Source: a virus
IMG/VR virus record: IMGVR_UViG_3300021182_000140
Span: 1-46,393 of that record
Length of the DNA stretch: 46,393 nt
Reading direction: 5' to 3' (one strand)
Below the pieces are notes generated by a model. The model was not told where the DNA came from and ran no database searches. It saw only the letters and a list, made by a program, of their open reading frames with translations. Both the position numbers and the translations under genes were made by a program. Below, one piece after another: positions 5,693 to 13,849 of this stretch (its first letter is position 1; the number at the start of each line of letters is the position of its first letter).

Positions 5693-5866
5693 ATGGAATG
5701 GAGTCGTTTAAAACACAACAAATGTCCTAATTGTGGCAATTATCCACTCGTACAAGAAGTGAATGTTATGAAATGTCCTGTTTATTCAAAAGGTTGTACA
5801 TTTGTTATTTCAAAACAAAAATATTTTAATATAGCAGGAGCAATACCAAAAATAAAGACAAAATAG
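5693..5866 (+). CDS. Small zinc-ribbon protein
   Basis: 57 aa from ATG 5693 (an in-frame start at 5669 would add 8 residues). MEWSRLK is a typical start for a common family of tiny zinc ribbons with a CPNCG pair and a second pair, here a CPVYSKGC-type spacing, followed by ISKQK. The family's role is not known to me. It ends in TAG 6 bp before the next gene. Confidence 0.65.
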   Translation: MEWSRLKHNKCPNCGNYPLVQEVNVMKCPVYSKGCTFVISKQKYFNIAGAIPKIKTK

Positions 5867-5872
5867 ACAAAT

Positions 5873-6106
5873 ATGAGAAAGCAGCGTAGTGCAATTAGGT
5901 TGAAGAATCTGAGATCTGGTGAGGTTGATTTAGAAATTCTTGTGGCACATGACTATCTGGTTGAACAGCTGCAAACATATCACTTTCGCATAAACAAGAG
6001 ACTTGATGTGTGGCCAAGCTCCAAAGTCTGGATGGATGTGAAAACGAGGAGAAAGGGGAAATATGATGACCTCATAGATTTTGTTGAGACTTATTTCATG
6101 GTATAA
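5873..6106 (+). CDS. Hypothetical protein
   Basis: 77 aa, basic, with an N-terminal KQRSAIRLKNLRSGE stretch and a helical middle. No cysteines or membrane segment. It lies between the zinc-ribbon gene and tRNA-Thr, whose first base is 4 nt after this gene's TAA. No family recognised. Confidence 0.5.
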   Translation: MRKQRSAIRLKNLRSGEVDLEILVAHDYLVEQLQTYHFRINKRLDVWPSSKVWMDVKTRRKGKYDDLIDFVETYFMV

Positions 6107-6109
6107 TAA

Positions 6110-6182
6110 GGGATGGTAGCTCAAGTGGCAGAGCAGCTCATTTGTAACGAGCAGGTTGTGGTTTCGAGTACCATCTGTCCCT
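6110..6182 (+). tRNA. tRNA-Thr (anticodon TGT)
   Basis: Acceptor GGGATGG pairs with CTGTCCC including G-T pairs. D-loop AGTGGCAGAG, anticodon stem GCTCA/CGAGC with one A-C mismatch, loop TTTGTAA (anticodon TGT), and T-stem GTGGT/ACCAT around TTCGAGT. The palindrome AAAAGTTATCAACTTTT starts 2 bp after it. CCA is not encoded. Confidence 0.92.
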
Positions 6183-6184
6183 CT

Positions 6185-6201
6185 AAAAGTTATCAACTTT
6201 T
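6185..6201. promoter_or_regulatory. Palindromic operator-like site 3 / hairpin after tRNA-Thr
   Basis: AAAAGTT-ATC-AACTTTT, a 7-bp perfect palindrome containing the core of sites 1 and 2 in reverse orientation. It could also act as a weak terminator for the tRNA transcript, since it ends in TTTT. Confidence 0.55.
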
Positions 6202-6217
6202 ATAGTATTCAAAGCCC

Positions 6218-6246
6218 TTTACTTTTACACAGAAAGACCTCATAAT
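6218..6246 (+). promoter_or_regulatory. Predicted promoter
   Basis: TTTACT (6218-6223), 17 bp, CATAAT (6241-6246). It overlaps the box CCCTTTACTTTTACACA (6215-6231), which closely matches 4650-4664 at a similar distance after the palindrome. Confidence 0.45.
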
Positions 6247-6263
6247 TATCAGTAGGATCTTTG

Positions 6264-6389
6264 ATTGATATTTTACAGCTCTGTGAAACTCAACTTCACC
6301 GTGCATGTCTTTCAACAGAAGACATAAACAGACAACTCAGCTTCTGCTTCCAAGGCTAAGAACTTTGGACAGAGCTGTAAGCTATCAAT
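6264..6389 (+). ncRNA. Structured 5' leader with a long stem ending 3 nt before the next ATG
   Basis: ATTGATA-TT-TTACAGCTCTGT (6264-6284) pairs with ACAGAGCTGTAA-GC-TATCAAT (6369-6389): 12 bp, a 2-nt imperfect step, then 7 bp. It encloses ATGTCTT/AAGACAT (6305-6311/6319-6325) and a weaker hairpin near 6337-6361. The stem would cover the ribosome landing area of the gene at 6393, so opening it could control translation. Confidence 0.6.
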
Positions 6390-6392
6390 ACC

Positions 6393-6707
6393 ATGTCAGT
6401 AAACAAAGAGGCAGTACAAGAAATTTATAAGCGTGATGGATTCCAGTCAGCAGGAGTGTATCTCACCACTCATGAGAATATGTCATCACAAGAGGCTATA
6501 GATTACTTGCACAATCAAATACTTTTTAATGCAAATTCAGCAGCATCTCCAACATATAATGTAAGCAAGGAAAATGGTTTCTTGCAATTTTATCATGAAT
6601 GCTGCAACACAGTAGATGAGCTTGATGATTATGTCCATGAATGCAATACAACGATTTCTCAAAAAGTAAAGAGTTGGTTCAAAGAAAAATATTATGGACA
6701 TCAGTAA
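6393..6707 (+). CDS. Hypothetical protein
   Basis: 104 aa, helical, with a hydrophilic start and three cysteines in the last third (HECCNTV, HECNTT). No recognised motif. It begins 3 nt after a long RNA stem (6264-6389), which suggests translational control, and overlaps the next gene by 14 bp. It is the first of a short operon that leads into the terminase genes. Confidence 0.5.
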   Translation: MSVNKEAVQEIYKRDGFQSAGVYLTTHENMSSQEAIDYLHNQILFNANSAASPTYNVSKENGFLQFYHECCNTVDELDDYVHECNTTISQKVKSWFKEKYYGHQ

Positions 6708-6879
6708 ATACAGACCACACTTCGTAGGAACTGCAGAGCAAAGAGCTCAGCAGTTTCCTGCTGGCAGAGTTTGTCTGATGTGTCCAACTGGATTAGATAC
6801 AACTCTTAAGTACTACTGCTCAGGAGGATGCATAGAGAAAGCTAAACAAGAAGGAATATATGGTCATGAAAGCAACTAA
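6694..6879 (+). CDS. Small zinc-binding protein
   Basis: 61 aa. Two cysteine pairs, CLMC (about 28-31) and C..GC around residues 43-47, could bind one zinc. It starts inside the end of the previous gene and overlaps the terminase small subunit gene by 20 bp. No family recognised. Confidence 0.5.
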   Translation: MDISKYRPHFVGTAEQRAQQFPAGRVCLMCPTGLDTTLKYYCSGGCIEKAKQEGIYGHESN

Positions 6880-7348
6880 AGAAATAATAGCTCTTGATAA
6901 ACTTGAAACTCCTGCTAAGAAGCAGCATGGAGGAAAAAGAGCAGGAGCAGGACAACCAAAAGGTAATCAACAGATTGCAACAGTTGTAAGAGCAATGGAG
7001 CTTGCAGATATTCAATCATCTGTAAAGCTGATGGCAAAGAAACTTGTCAACTCACAAGCAGTTGCAGCTCTTAGTGCACATAAAATGGTTATTCTTGACA
7101 GAGATGAGAATGGAAAAGTTCACATGACACAGATTAGAGATGACAACATGATGCAAGAGCTTCTGGACACTGGAGAGTATGGAAAGGACTATGTCATTGT
7201 TGAAGCAAGAGAAGGAGACTGGAAAGCTGCAGATGCTTTGCTTAACAGAGCATTTGGCAGACCAAAGGACACAATAGAGCACAAGGGAGCAGTGAGCATG
7301 GTTCATCTAATTGCATCATTGGATAAAGAGCATGGAAACTCTAGCTAA
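6860..7348 (+). CDS. terS: Terminase small subunit (putative)
   Basis: 162 aa. The N-terminal GGKRAGAGQPKG segment (about 24-35) and the C-terminal ADALLNRAFGRPKDTIEH stretch are the usual marks of small-terminase-like proteins that recognise phage DNA for packaging. The middle is helical with a beta insert. ATG 6866 is an equally good start. It lies about 2.4 kb upstream of the large subunit, unusually separated by seven genes. The call rests on motif resemblance and location. Confidence 0.6.
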   Translation: MVMKATKEIIALDKLETPAKKQHGGKRAGAGQPKGNQQIATVVRAMELADIQSSVKLMAKKLVNSQAVAALSAHKMVILDRDENGKVHMTQIRDDNMMQELLDTGEYGKDYVIVEAREGDWKAADALLNRAFGRPKDTIEHKGAVSMVHLIASLDKEHGNSS

Positions 7349-7772
7349 ATTTACACGTTTCTCCTACAAGAGAAAACTCTGCATTGAAGACAGAGTTAAG
7401 ATCGTAGTCCTTTACGAAGAAGGCTATGCAATAAGCAGGATAGCCGTAGCAGTCAAAGTTAGAACTCATTCCATCAGACATCATCTTATGGCAATGGGTG
7501 TTCTTGAGAAGCACAGGACAATAAAACGCTGGGGTCAAGATGCACAATTGTCTCCGCATGGTGAAGCGATTGATGCAGTACCAAAACACTTGCCTCCTCA
7601 CATTCAAGAAGTGTACAGGAAAATGTACATTGAGGATGATGAAATGAGAAGGAGATTGCAGCCAAGGAATAAACATGGCAAAAGACATGTCATGCATAAA
7701 GAGATTCTCGCTGCAGATCCAAGGAAGTTTGAAAAGAAGCCATTCAAAGCATCTTACTCGATAACTCTATGA
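7332..7772 (+). CDS. Helix-turn-helix DNA-binding protein
   Basis: 146 aa from ATG 7332. Residues ~20-50 (VKIVVLYEEGYAISRIAVAV.....SIRHHL) read as a resolvase/transposase-like helix-turn-helix. The rest is basic and probably helical. It overlaps the small-terminase candidate and ends with TGA in an ATGA overlap. It could help select the packaging site or regulate late genes; nothing decides between these. Confidence 0.55.
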   Translation: METLAKFTRFSYKRKLCIEDRVKIVVLYEEGYAISRIAVAVKVRTHSIRHHLMAMGVLEKHRTIKRWGQDAQLSPHGEAIDAVPKHLPPHIQEVYRKMYIEDDEMRRRLQPRNKHGKRHVMHKEILAADPRKFEKKPFKASYSITL

Positions 7773-7978
7773 AAGAAGAGAAATGGGGAGCAGGAGTGAA
7801 AAGAGATCTTGGCAATGGAGAGTTGAGACCAGACTTGAAAAGATTATTGAATCATGCATTCAAAGAGAAGCATGTCAATCATGAGTGGAAGGATCTGTCA
7901 AATAAAAATGATGACAGAATAGGAAGAGTCAGGCTTAGATGTCTGCACAGAGGATGTCCTGAAGTGAAGTTTATTTAA
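7769..7978 (+). CDS. Hypothetical small protein
   Basis: 69 aa, basic, with Cys/His near the C-terminus (CLHRGCPEVKF) that might bind metal. It is coupled to the upstream gene by an ATGA overlap. No family recognised. Confidence 0.45.
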   Translation: MKEEKWGAGVKRDLGNGELRPDLKRLLNHAFKEKHVNHEWKDLSNKNDDRIGRVRLRCLHRGCPEVKFI

Positions 7979-7991
7979 TAACAATATAATT

Positions 7992-8129
7992 ATGGTTGCA
8001 AGAATATTCTGGGGTTTGTCTCTTGTGCTCATAGGTTTGCTTGTTATTGGTTATTTATTTCCAGGAATCAATCAAGCTGCTGGTGCATCATTGGTGGTTG
8101 CAGGTCTTGCTACAATATTAGGTTATTAG
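7992..8129 (+). CDS. Very small membrane protein
   Basis: 45 aa. Residues 5-23 and 29-44 are hydrophobic and glycine-rich, forming a helical hairpin with a PGINQ turn. It lies 13 bp after the previous gene, and its stop is followed 1 bp later by the next ATG. It could be a membrane regulator or accessory holin. Function unknown. Confidence 0.55.
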   Translation: MVARIFWGLSLVLIGLLVIGYLFPGINQAAGASLVVAGLATILGY

Positions 8130-8130
8130 C

Positions 8131-8541
8131 ATGACTGATGAGGAGAAGAAAAAGAAGTTGCGTGATTACAAAACAGCATGGCAATGGAATAAAAGACATC
8201 ATGGTGGATTGCAGAAACAATTACCATCAAAAATAGGATTTGTGAAATTCAAGAAAAGACACACAGGAGGAAAGAAGGCAGAGTTGGCTTCTGCAGAAGA
8301 GCAGGAGAAAATTAGAGAGTACAAGAGGGTGCTGCAGTGGAAGAGGCGTCATCCGAATGGTGAACCTTGTCCTCCTAATAGCAGATTGTACATTAAGAGA
8401 ACAAGAAACAACATTGGTGATGTGAGCAACAATGTCATCATCAAGAGCAAGTGTCCTCATTGTGAAATAATAAATCCAGATTCATATCACGACTGCTTGA
8501 CAACACCAGCTATTTATCAGGGAATATTACAAAATGATTAA
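8131..8541 (+). CDS. Hypothetical basic protein with an internal repeat
   Basis: 136 aa. Two related segments (KLRDYKTAWQWNKRHHGG and KIREYKRVLQWKRRHPNG, about residues 8-25 and 52-69) form an internal duplication typical of a small basic DNA- or RNA-binding module. A CPHC..........C pattern near the end may bind zinc. It overlaps the GroES gene by 8 bp. Confidence 0.5.
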   Translation: MTDEEKKKKLRDYKTAWQWNKRHHGGLQKQLPSKIGFVKFKKRHTGGKKAELASAEEQEKIREYKRVLQWKRRHPNGEPCPPNSRLYIKRTRNNIGDVSNNVIIKSKCPHCEIINPDSYHDCLTTPAIYQGILQND

Positions 8542-8869
8542 ACCACTTGCAGACAGAATAATAGTGAAGGAGCTTGAAAAAGCAAAAGAGAAAATGTCTG
8601 CTGGTGGAATAATCCTGACAGGACAGGACAAGTCTTCTCGTCACATTGAGGGTGTTGTTGTTGCTGTTGGCAGAGGAAGGATTGCAGAGCCTCAATCTAT
8701 TCCTGACTCTGGAGTTGGACTGTCTATGACAAACTGGCCTTTCTATCCAATGGAAGTCAAAGTGGGTGATGAAGTTGTATTTTCTTTCGGAGAAGAGTAT
8801 ACAATTCGTGGTGAGAAGATGTATATTCTTAAGGAGAATGATATATTAGCAATAATCTCTAAAGAATAA
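8534..8869 (+). CDS. groES: Co-chaperonin GroES
   Basis: 111 aa. It follows the Cpn10 pattern throughout: IKPLADRIIVKELE at the start, a mobile-loop region with GGIIL, GVVVAVGRG, then VKVGDEVVFSFGEEY and a closing IL.E.DILAII. It is slightly longer than bacterial GroES because of a ~15-residue insert (about 58-72). No GroEL is encoded, so it should work with the host chaperonin, as T4 gp31 does, presumably to fold a capsid protein. It is embedded in the packaging/head operon. Confidence 0.93.
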   Translation: MIKPLADRIIVKELEKAKEKMSAGGIILTGQDKSSRHIEGVVVAVGRGRIAEPQSIPDSGVGLSMTNWPFYPMEVKVGDEVVFSFGEEYTIRGEKMYILKENDILAIISKE

Positions 8870-8870
8870 T

Positions 8871-9029
8871 ATGGCTGGTTACATGGCAAAGAATGGAAGC
8901 AAAGGACTCAGCAAAGACAAAGTAGGCCACATCATGATTGATGGAATGCCGAAGCATCTTGACAAAGGATCTGGCAATTGTTCAATGTGCGGAAAGGCAA
9001 TGCCGAAAGAAAAGAGTGATAAGAAATAA
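8871..9029 (+). CDS. Tiny hypothetical protein
   Basis: 52 aa, starting 1 bp after the GroES stop. It is lysine- and glycine-rich with one CSMC pair (about 38-41), which may be half of an intermolecular zinc site. It ends 2 bp before the next ATG. Function unknown. Confidence 0.55.
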   Translation: MAGYMAKNGSKGLSKDKVGHIMIDGMPKHLDKGSGNCSMCGKAMPKEKSDKK

Positions 9030-9031
9030 AC

Positions 9032-9781
9032 ATGCCTCCTCCAATCTTGAAGACAAATGCAGACAACACAGCTCTCGCTGCTCTTCAGACACAAGAGAAA
9101 CCATTGCTTGCTGCACAGAATGACAGTCCAGTAACGAAGCCAAGCTCTCTGCTACAGAAGTATATTGATACTGGAGAATCAGTGTTCAAAGATGCAGCTG
9201 GATCTGCTATGAATGCATTGAGCAATGGAGGAGATTCTTTTCTTGCAGCAATCAAAGCTCCTGCAGTTAAAGCTACAGAGTTTGCACAATCAGAATCAAG
9301 TGCATTATTCAAGCCATTGGTTGATACTGCACGCAAAGCTGCTGATATGTTTGGATCTACTGAAACTGTTACAAAACTTCCTGGTCTTCCATACTCACAG
9401 CTTCGTGGTTCTGATGCTTCAGCAATTCTCGATAAGACATTGTCAGGCATTGCAAGTAATGAAAGTGGAGGAAAGAAAGATCCATACATGGCCATCAATC
9501 ATAACACCAATGGTACGACAGACTATGGAAAGTATCAGGTGAACAGCCAGACTCTGAAAGAGCTTGCTCCAAAGTATCTTGGACAATCAGTTACTCCTGC
9601 ACAATTCATTGCTTCTCCTGCTCTTCAAGAGAAGTTTGCAAAGAACAGAGCTGACCATATGCTTCAGCAAGGCTATTCAGACCAAGAAGTAGCATCAATG
9701 TGGCATTATGGAGCCAGTTCAATATTCAATGCAAACGATCCATATGTCCAAAAATATGAGGAAGCTACTTCATCAAAATGA
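9032..9781 (+). CDS. Virion-associated transglycosylase-like protein
   Basis: 249 aa. Residues 1-125 are Ala/Ser-rich and low-complexity. Residues 133-235 resemble a lysozyme-like lytic transglycosylase: IASNESGGKKDPY has the catalytic-type Glu (E144), followed by YGKYQVN and a helical end with WHYGAS. Encoded just upstream of the large terminase, it is more likely a virion enzyme that opens the wall during entry than the endolysin. It ends in TGA overlapping the TerL start. Confidence 0.7.
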   Translation: MPPPILKTNADNTALAALQTQEKPLLAAQNDSPVTKPSSLLQKYIDTGESVFKDAAGSAMNALSNGGDSFLAAIKAPAVKATEFAQSESSALFKPLVDTARKAADMFGSTETVTKLPGLPYSQLRGSDASAILDKTLSGIASNESGGKKDPYMAINHNTNGTTDYGKYQVNSQTLKELAPKYLGQSVTPAQFIASPALQEKFAKNRADHMLQQGYSDQEVASMWHYGASSIFNANDPYVQKYEEATSSK

Positions 9782-11445
9782 CCACTCAAGAGCATATAGA
9801 GAATACAAAATCTACATTGCTCAATAAAGAGTGGCGCATGAACCATCTCTACAAGATAAAGACAAAAGAGAAAACACTTGTCACATTCAAGCAGAACTTA
9901 GCACAGAAGAACTTCAACTACAACAAGACAAAGAAGAATCTGATTCTGAAAGCACGTCAGCTTGGCTTTACCACTGAATGCTTGATTGACTTTTTTGATG
10001 ATGTTATTAACAATCCTCATACTACTTGTGCAATCATTGCTCATAAGCAAGACAAGGTTGTCAAGATGTTCGAGATTGTGAAGAGAGCATATGACAATAT
10101 GCCTGAGGAGATTGATATAAATGGAGAGCTGTATCAGTGCAAGCCTAAATCCTCTTTGGAGAATAGGAATGAGATTTATTTCCCAGAGTTTGACAGCAAG
10201 ATATATGTTACCATGGACACACGATCTGAAACAGTGAATGACTTGCACATTTCAGAAGCTCACTTCATCAGGAATGCAGAAGAGATGCTTGCTGGTACAC
10301 TTGAGTCTGTTCCTAAAGATGGAAATATAAATCTTGAATCAACAGGCAATGGTGTTGCAGGAAAGTTCTATGAAGAGTGGGAGGATCCTGAATCAGAATA
10401 CACAAAGCATTTCTACAATTGGCTCTGGGAAGAGGAGTATCAAGAGCTAACAACAAAGACTCTCGCGCAGCTTCAAGAAGAGTATCGCATACTTGCCATG
10501 CGATTTGGAACTATTCCTGACATATATGAAAAGTTTGACTTGACAAAGGAGCAGTTCAACTGGTACATTGGAAAAGTAAAGAGACATAAACAGTTGGTTG
10601 TACAAGAATATCCTACCACTCCTCTTGAAGCATTTCTTGCTACTGGCAGGAATGTATTCCATATGAATGACATACAAAAACATCCACAATTGCCTCCAAT
10701 CGAGAGGAAATATGGAGATCTTCTCATCTGGGAGTATCCACTCAAAGATTTTCGTTATGTTATTGGTGTTGATGCATCGGAAGGTCGTGGTGGAGACAAT
10801 GCTGTCATCTCTGTATTGAATGCTTACACAGGTGAGCAAGTGGCTGAATATGCAAACAACTTCACTCCTCCTAACAAGCTGGCTCAACTTGCCATAGAGA
10901 TTGGCCATTACTATAACAATGCAATGATTGTTCCTGAAAGCAACAACCATGGCCATGCTGTCATCCAAGTTCTTAAGCCTGCATATTGGAATCTCTATCG
11001 TCGTGAGACAGTAGACAAGTCAACTGGTGGAAAGACAGAGATAATTGGTTGGAATACGTCTGGCATGACAAAGCCTTTGTTGGTAGACAATTTGGAAGAG
11101 GCTGTTCGTGAGATGCAAATACAAATCCATTCAGAAGACTTGTTGAAAGAGCTGAAAATCTTTGTTCAGACTGATGAAGCAAACAAACAAGGCTATGGAG
11201 CAGAAGGATCTGGTAAGGATGACAGAGTAATTGCTGTAGGTTTGGCTGTTCAAGGAATTTGTGATACTCCTCGCCAAAAGAAACTTGAGACACAAGCACA
11301 GACCAGAATGAGAGAATATGCTACAAAACACAGTCTTCCCACAAACTTTAACACAGCAGACGATGTTATATTTCCTCCTGACATGCCAGTCCCATCAGGA
11401 GTTGTAACTAGCAGGAATCGTCCAAACAGTGCGATGAGGAAATAA
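9778..11445 (+). CDS. terL: Terminase large subunit
   Basis: 555 aa, normal length. The ATPase domain has a Walker-A-like KARQLGFTT (58-66) and a Walker B DLHISEAH with catalytic Glu (155-162). The nuclease domain has VIGVDASEGRGGDN (Asp332), VPESNNHG, and a late DDRVIAVGLA with the acidic pair. It packages DNA into the prohead through the portal encoded next. The ATG overlaps the previous stop (ATGA). Confidence 0.95.
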   Translation: MTTQEHIENTKSTLLNKEWRMNHLYKIKTKEKTLVTFKQNLAQKNFNYNKTKKNLILKARQLGFTTECLIDFFDDVINNPHTTCAIIAHKQDKVVKMFEIVKRAYDNMPEEIDINGELYQCKPKSSLENRNEIYFPEFDSKIYVTMDTRSETVNDLHISEAHFIRNAEEMLAGTLESVPKDGNINLESTGNGVAGKFYEEWEDPESEYTKHFYNWLWEEEYQELTTKTLAQLQEEYRILAMRFGTIPDIYEKFDLTKEQFNWYIGKVKRHKQLVVQEYPTTPLEAFLATGRNVFHMNDIQKHPQLPPIERKYGDLLIWEYPLKDFRYVIGVDASEGRGGDNAVISVLNAYTGEQVAEYANNFTPPNKLAQLAIEIGHYYNNAMIVPESNNHGHAVIQVLKPAYWNLYRRETVDKSTGGKTEIIGWNTSGMTKPLLVDNLEEAVREMQIQIHSEDLLKELKIFVQTDEANKQGYGAEGSGKDDRVIAVGLAVQGICDTPRQKKLETQAQTRMREYATKHSLPTNFNTADDVIFPPDMPVPSGVVTSRNRPNSAMRK

Positions 11446-11490
11446 AACCGTATTCAAACTTAAACACATTTACAAGGTAAACTTATTAAA

Positions 11491-13602
11491 ATGGCTCTCA
11501 AAAAGAAAGATGACAAGAATGATGGCAAGCCTGTAAAAGCAGACATCATCACATCTGAGCGTAAAGCCTCTGTCATAGAGACTATGTCTGACGACAAGGT
11601 TGTCTCACAAGACGATAACACAGCAGCAGAGAAAGCAGGATATATACCTAAAGGAGAAGAGGCTAAGATCTATCGCACATGGCGCAACAGAAAGCAAGCT
11701 CTATTGCAGTCTCGTAACAATGTCTATGGTCTGAATATTGACCAAGAAATGAGACGCTTCGATAAGCTGTATTTCCGTCGTGCTGCTGACATTCCTGCTT
11801 CAGAGCTTGATGCTAATCAGCGTCCTCTTGCAATCAACAATGCTTTCGGGAAAGTAAATACTGCTCTTGGCATATTGGTAGACAGTTCTCCTGAGTACAT
11901 TCTTGAAGAGGACAATCCTAAGTATTCATCAACCAGAGCATTTGTCAAGTCTCTTGGAGAAAAGTCTTTTCGTAATACAAATTCACTCGGTCAATTCAAA
12001 CTGTCTGTTCACAATGCAGCAAAGCGTGGATGGTTTGTTGGTAGGACTTTCAATAAGCAAATTATGCATGATGCTCGTTTCCTGAAAGGAGTCAGCAAGA
12101 CAGGAATGCGTCGCTATGAAACTCGTCTTGTTACAAAGATGGATGACATTGCATACATGAACATCAACAACTACAATGCTTGGTTGGATGAGCAGACTCG
12201 TCCTGAAGACATGCTGTCTACTCGTGATTGGATGTGGCGTGAAGTCTGGTACATTGATGACCTCAAGAGAACTTTCCCTAAAGCAGAGTTCCCAAACATG
12301 GCTTATGTTAAGGCTGGTGGTGATACTCGTGAATCAATACAAGGAGTATTCTCTCGTAACACCTCAAATATGACTGGAGTTTCTCCTCAAGCCCAGAAGA
12401 AAGGAATGGTTGAAGTATTTTTCTATGAGAATCAATACTCTGACTTGTTCATCATGGAGGCAAACAATGTGATGGTTATCTCTGAGCCTCTTCCTCAAGA
12501 CAATAAGAAACTTTCCTGCACTTATGGTTATTGGTCTTTGCGTGGTGATGATACTATTTATGGCATTGGTATAGTTGAAGCAATGGAGAATGATGAAGAG
12601 CTCATCGATCGCATACTCAACATGAACATGCGCCAATTGCTCCTTACCATTTCTCCGATGGGCTTCTATTCTGGTACATCAGACTTTGAAGATGAGAACA
12701 TCAAGATAACTCCAGGCATAATGCGCAGGACATTGGATCCTAAGTCAGTCAGCTGGTTGCAGATTCCTCAAGGTAATCAAACAGGACAGCAGGCTATTGA
12801 ATGGCTTGAAACAAAAGAGGATGCAAAGACAGGAATCACTCCAAAGTTAGCAGGAGAGAATAATGACCAGCCAGGAAACATGACTGCATTCGAGGTGGGT
12901 GTTGACCGTGAGGCAGGACTGAAGCGTCTTGCTCTTCCATTGAAGTCTCTTCAGTATGCATTGTCTTGGGAGTTCTACAATCGCATTTCTCTTATTCAGC
13001 AAACATACACTGACTTTGAAGTTGAACACATCACAGATCCTCAAGAGATACAAGACTACTTGAAAGAAGTAAAAGGAGCTCGTGAGTTCTTCATGATTGA
13101 CAACGAAGGTGATGCAGGGAATGAAAAGTTCTATGCAAAGAGATATAAGATGGCATCACTCGGTGTTGAGAAAGGTCCAGATGGAAACTTTATTGAATCA
13201 GAGACAACTAAGTTTTTCCCAATCAAACCTGAATATGTGCAATTCTCTGGCTTTGTAACTGTTGACCAGCAATCTCTCTTGACGACTTCAGAGGCTCTTG
13301 ACCAAGCAAACACTCTTCGCATGACTAACTTGCTTGTTCCTCTTTTAGCTGGTCAGATGCAAATAAATGCAAAGCCTGCAAAACAATTGCTCAAGGCTTT
13401 CAATATGGAGCCAAAAGAATGGCTTCCACAAGATTGGATTGACTTCTTGGCTGGTAAAGCTCCTGCTCCAAAACCACCTCCCACTCCTGCAGAAGCAGCT
13501 GGAGCACCAGGAACAGGAGCAGAAACTGCAGTTCCTCCATCACCTCCAACTACAGTTGTTCCTCCAGCATCAGTGCAAAATCCACCTGACCAAGTAAAAT
13601 AA
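11491..13602 (+). CDS. Portal protein
   Basis: 703 aa, directly after terL with a 45-bp spacer, the standard place for the portal. The size is close to P22-type podovirus portals. The body is mixed alpha/beta with many W/Y/F motifs, and the last ~45 residues are Pro/Ala-rich and disordered. No catalytic motif. It forms the dodecameric DNA gate of the capsid. The identification rests on position, size and general character. Confidence 0.8.
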   Translation: MALKKKDDKNDGKPVKADIITSERKASVIETMSDDKVVSQDDNTAAEKAGYIPKGEEAKIYRTWRNRKQALLQSRNNVYGLNIDQEMRRFDKLYFRRAADIPASELDANQRPLAINNAFGKVNTALGILVDSSPEYILEEDNPKYSSTRAFVKSLGEKSFRNTNSLGQFKLSVHNAAKRGWFVGRTFNKQIMHDARFLKGVSKTGMRRYETRLVTKMDDIAYMNINNYNAWLDEQTRPEDMLSTRDWMWREVWYIDDLKRTFPKAEFPNMAYVKAGGDTRESIQGVFSRNTSNMTGVSPQAQKKGMVEVFFYENQYSDLFIMEANNVMVISEPLPQDNKKLSCTYGYWSLRGDDTIYGIGIVEAMENDEELIDRILNMNMRQLLLTISPMGFYSGTSDFEDENIKITPGIMRRTLDPKSVSWLQIPQGNQTGQQAIEWLETKEDAKTGITPKLAGENNDQPGNMTAFEVGVDREAGLKRLALPLKSLQYALSWEFYNRISLIQQTYTDFEVEHITDPQEIQDYLKEVKGAREFFMIDNEGDAGNEKFYAKRYKMASLGVEKGPDGNFIESETTKFFPIKPEYVQFSGFVTVDQQSLLTTSEALDQANTLRMTNLLVPLLAGQMQINAKPAKQLLKAFNMEPKEWLPQDWIDFLAGKAPAPKPPPTPAEAAGAPGTGAETAVPPSPPTTVVPPASVQNPPDQVK

Positions 13603-13605
13603 AAT

Positions 13606-13848
13606 ATGCCTCCAGACACATCAAAAGCAAGACAAAAGCGTTACAATGCAGCAAAGACTCAAGCATTGCTCAAGGAGTATGGTTCTATGCTTCAGGAAGT
13701 TATTGAAGAGACCATTCGTGAATATAGCGTTGATATAAATGAGTCTACTGTTGATGGTATAGCTATTGCATATTCAAAGAGTCAAGGAGCAAGACAAGCA
13801 GTTCAACTTTTGATGAAGAAATTGAATTCGCGAGCCAGTGATATATAA
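13606..13848 (+). CDS. Hypothetical head-region protein
   Basis: 80 aa, helical and charged (RQKRYNAAKTQALLKEYG at the start). It begins 3 bp after the portal gene and stops just before an HNH homing gene. It is probably a small structural or assembly protein. No family recognised. Confidence 0.5.
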   Translation: MPPDTSKARQKRYNAAKTQALLKEYGSMLQEVIEETIREYSVDINESTVDGIAIAYSKSQGARQAVQLLMKKLNSRASDI

Positions 13849-13849
13849 T

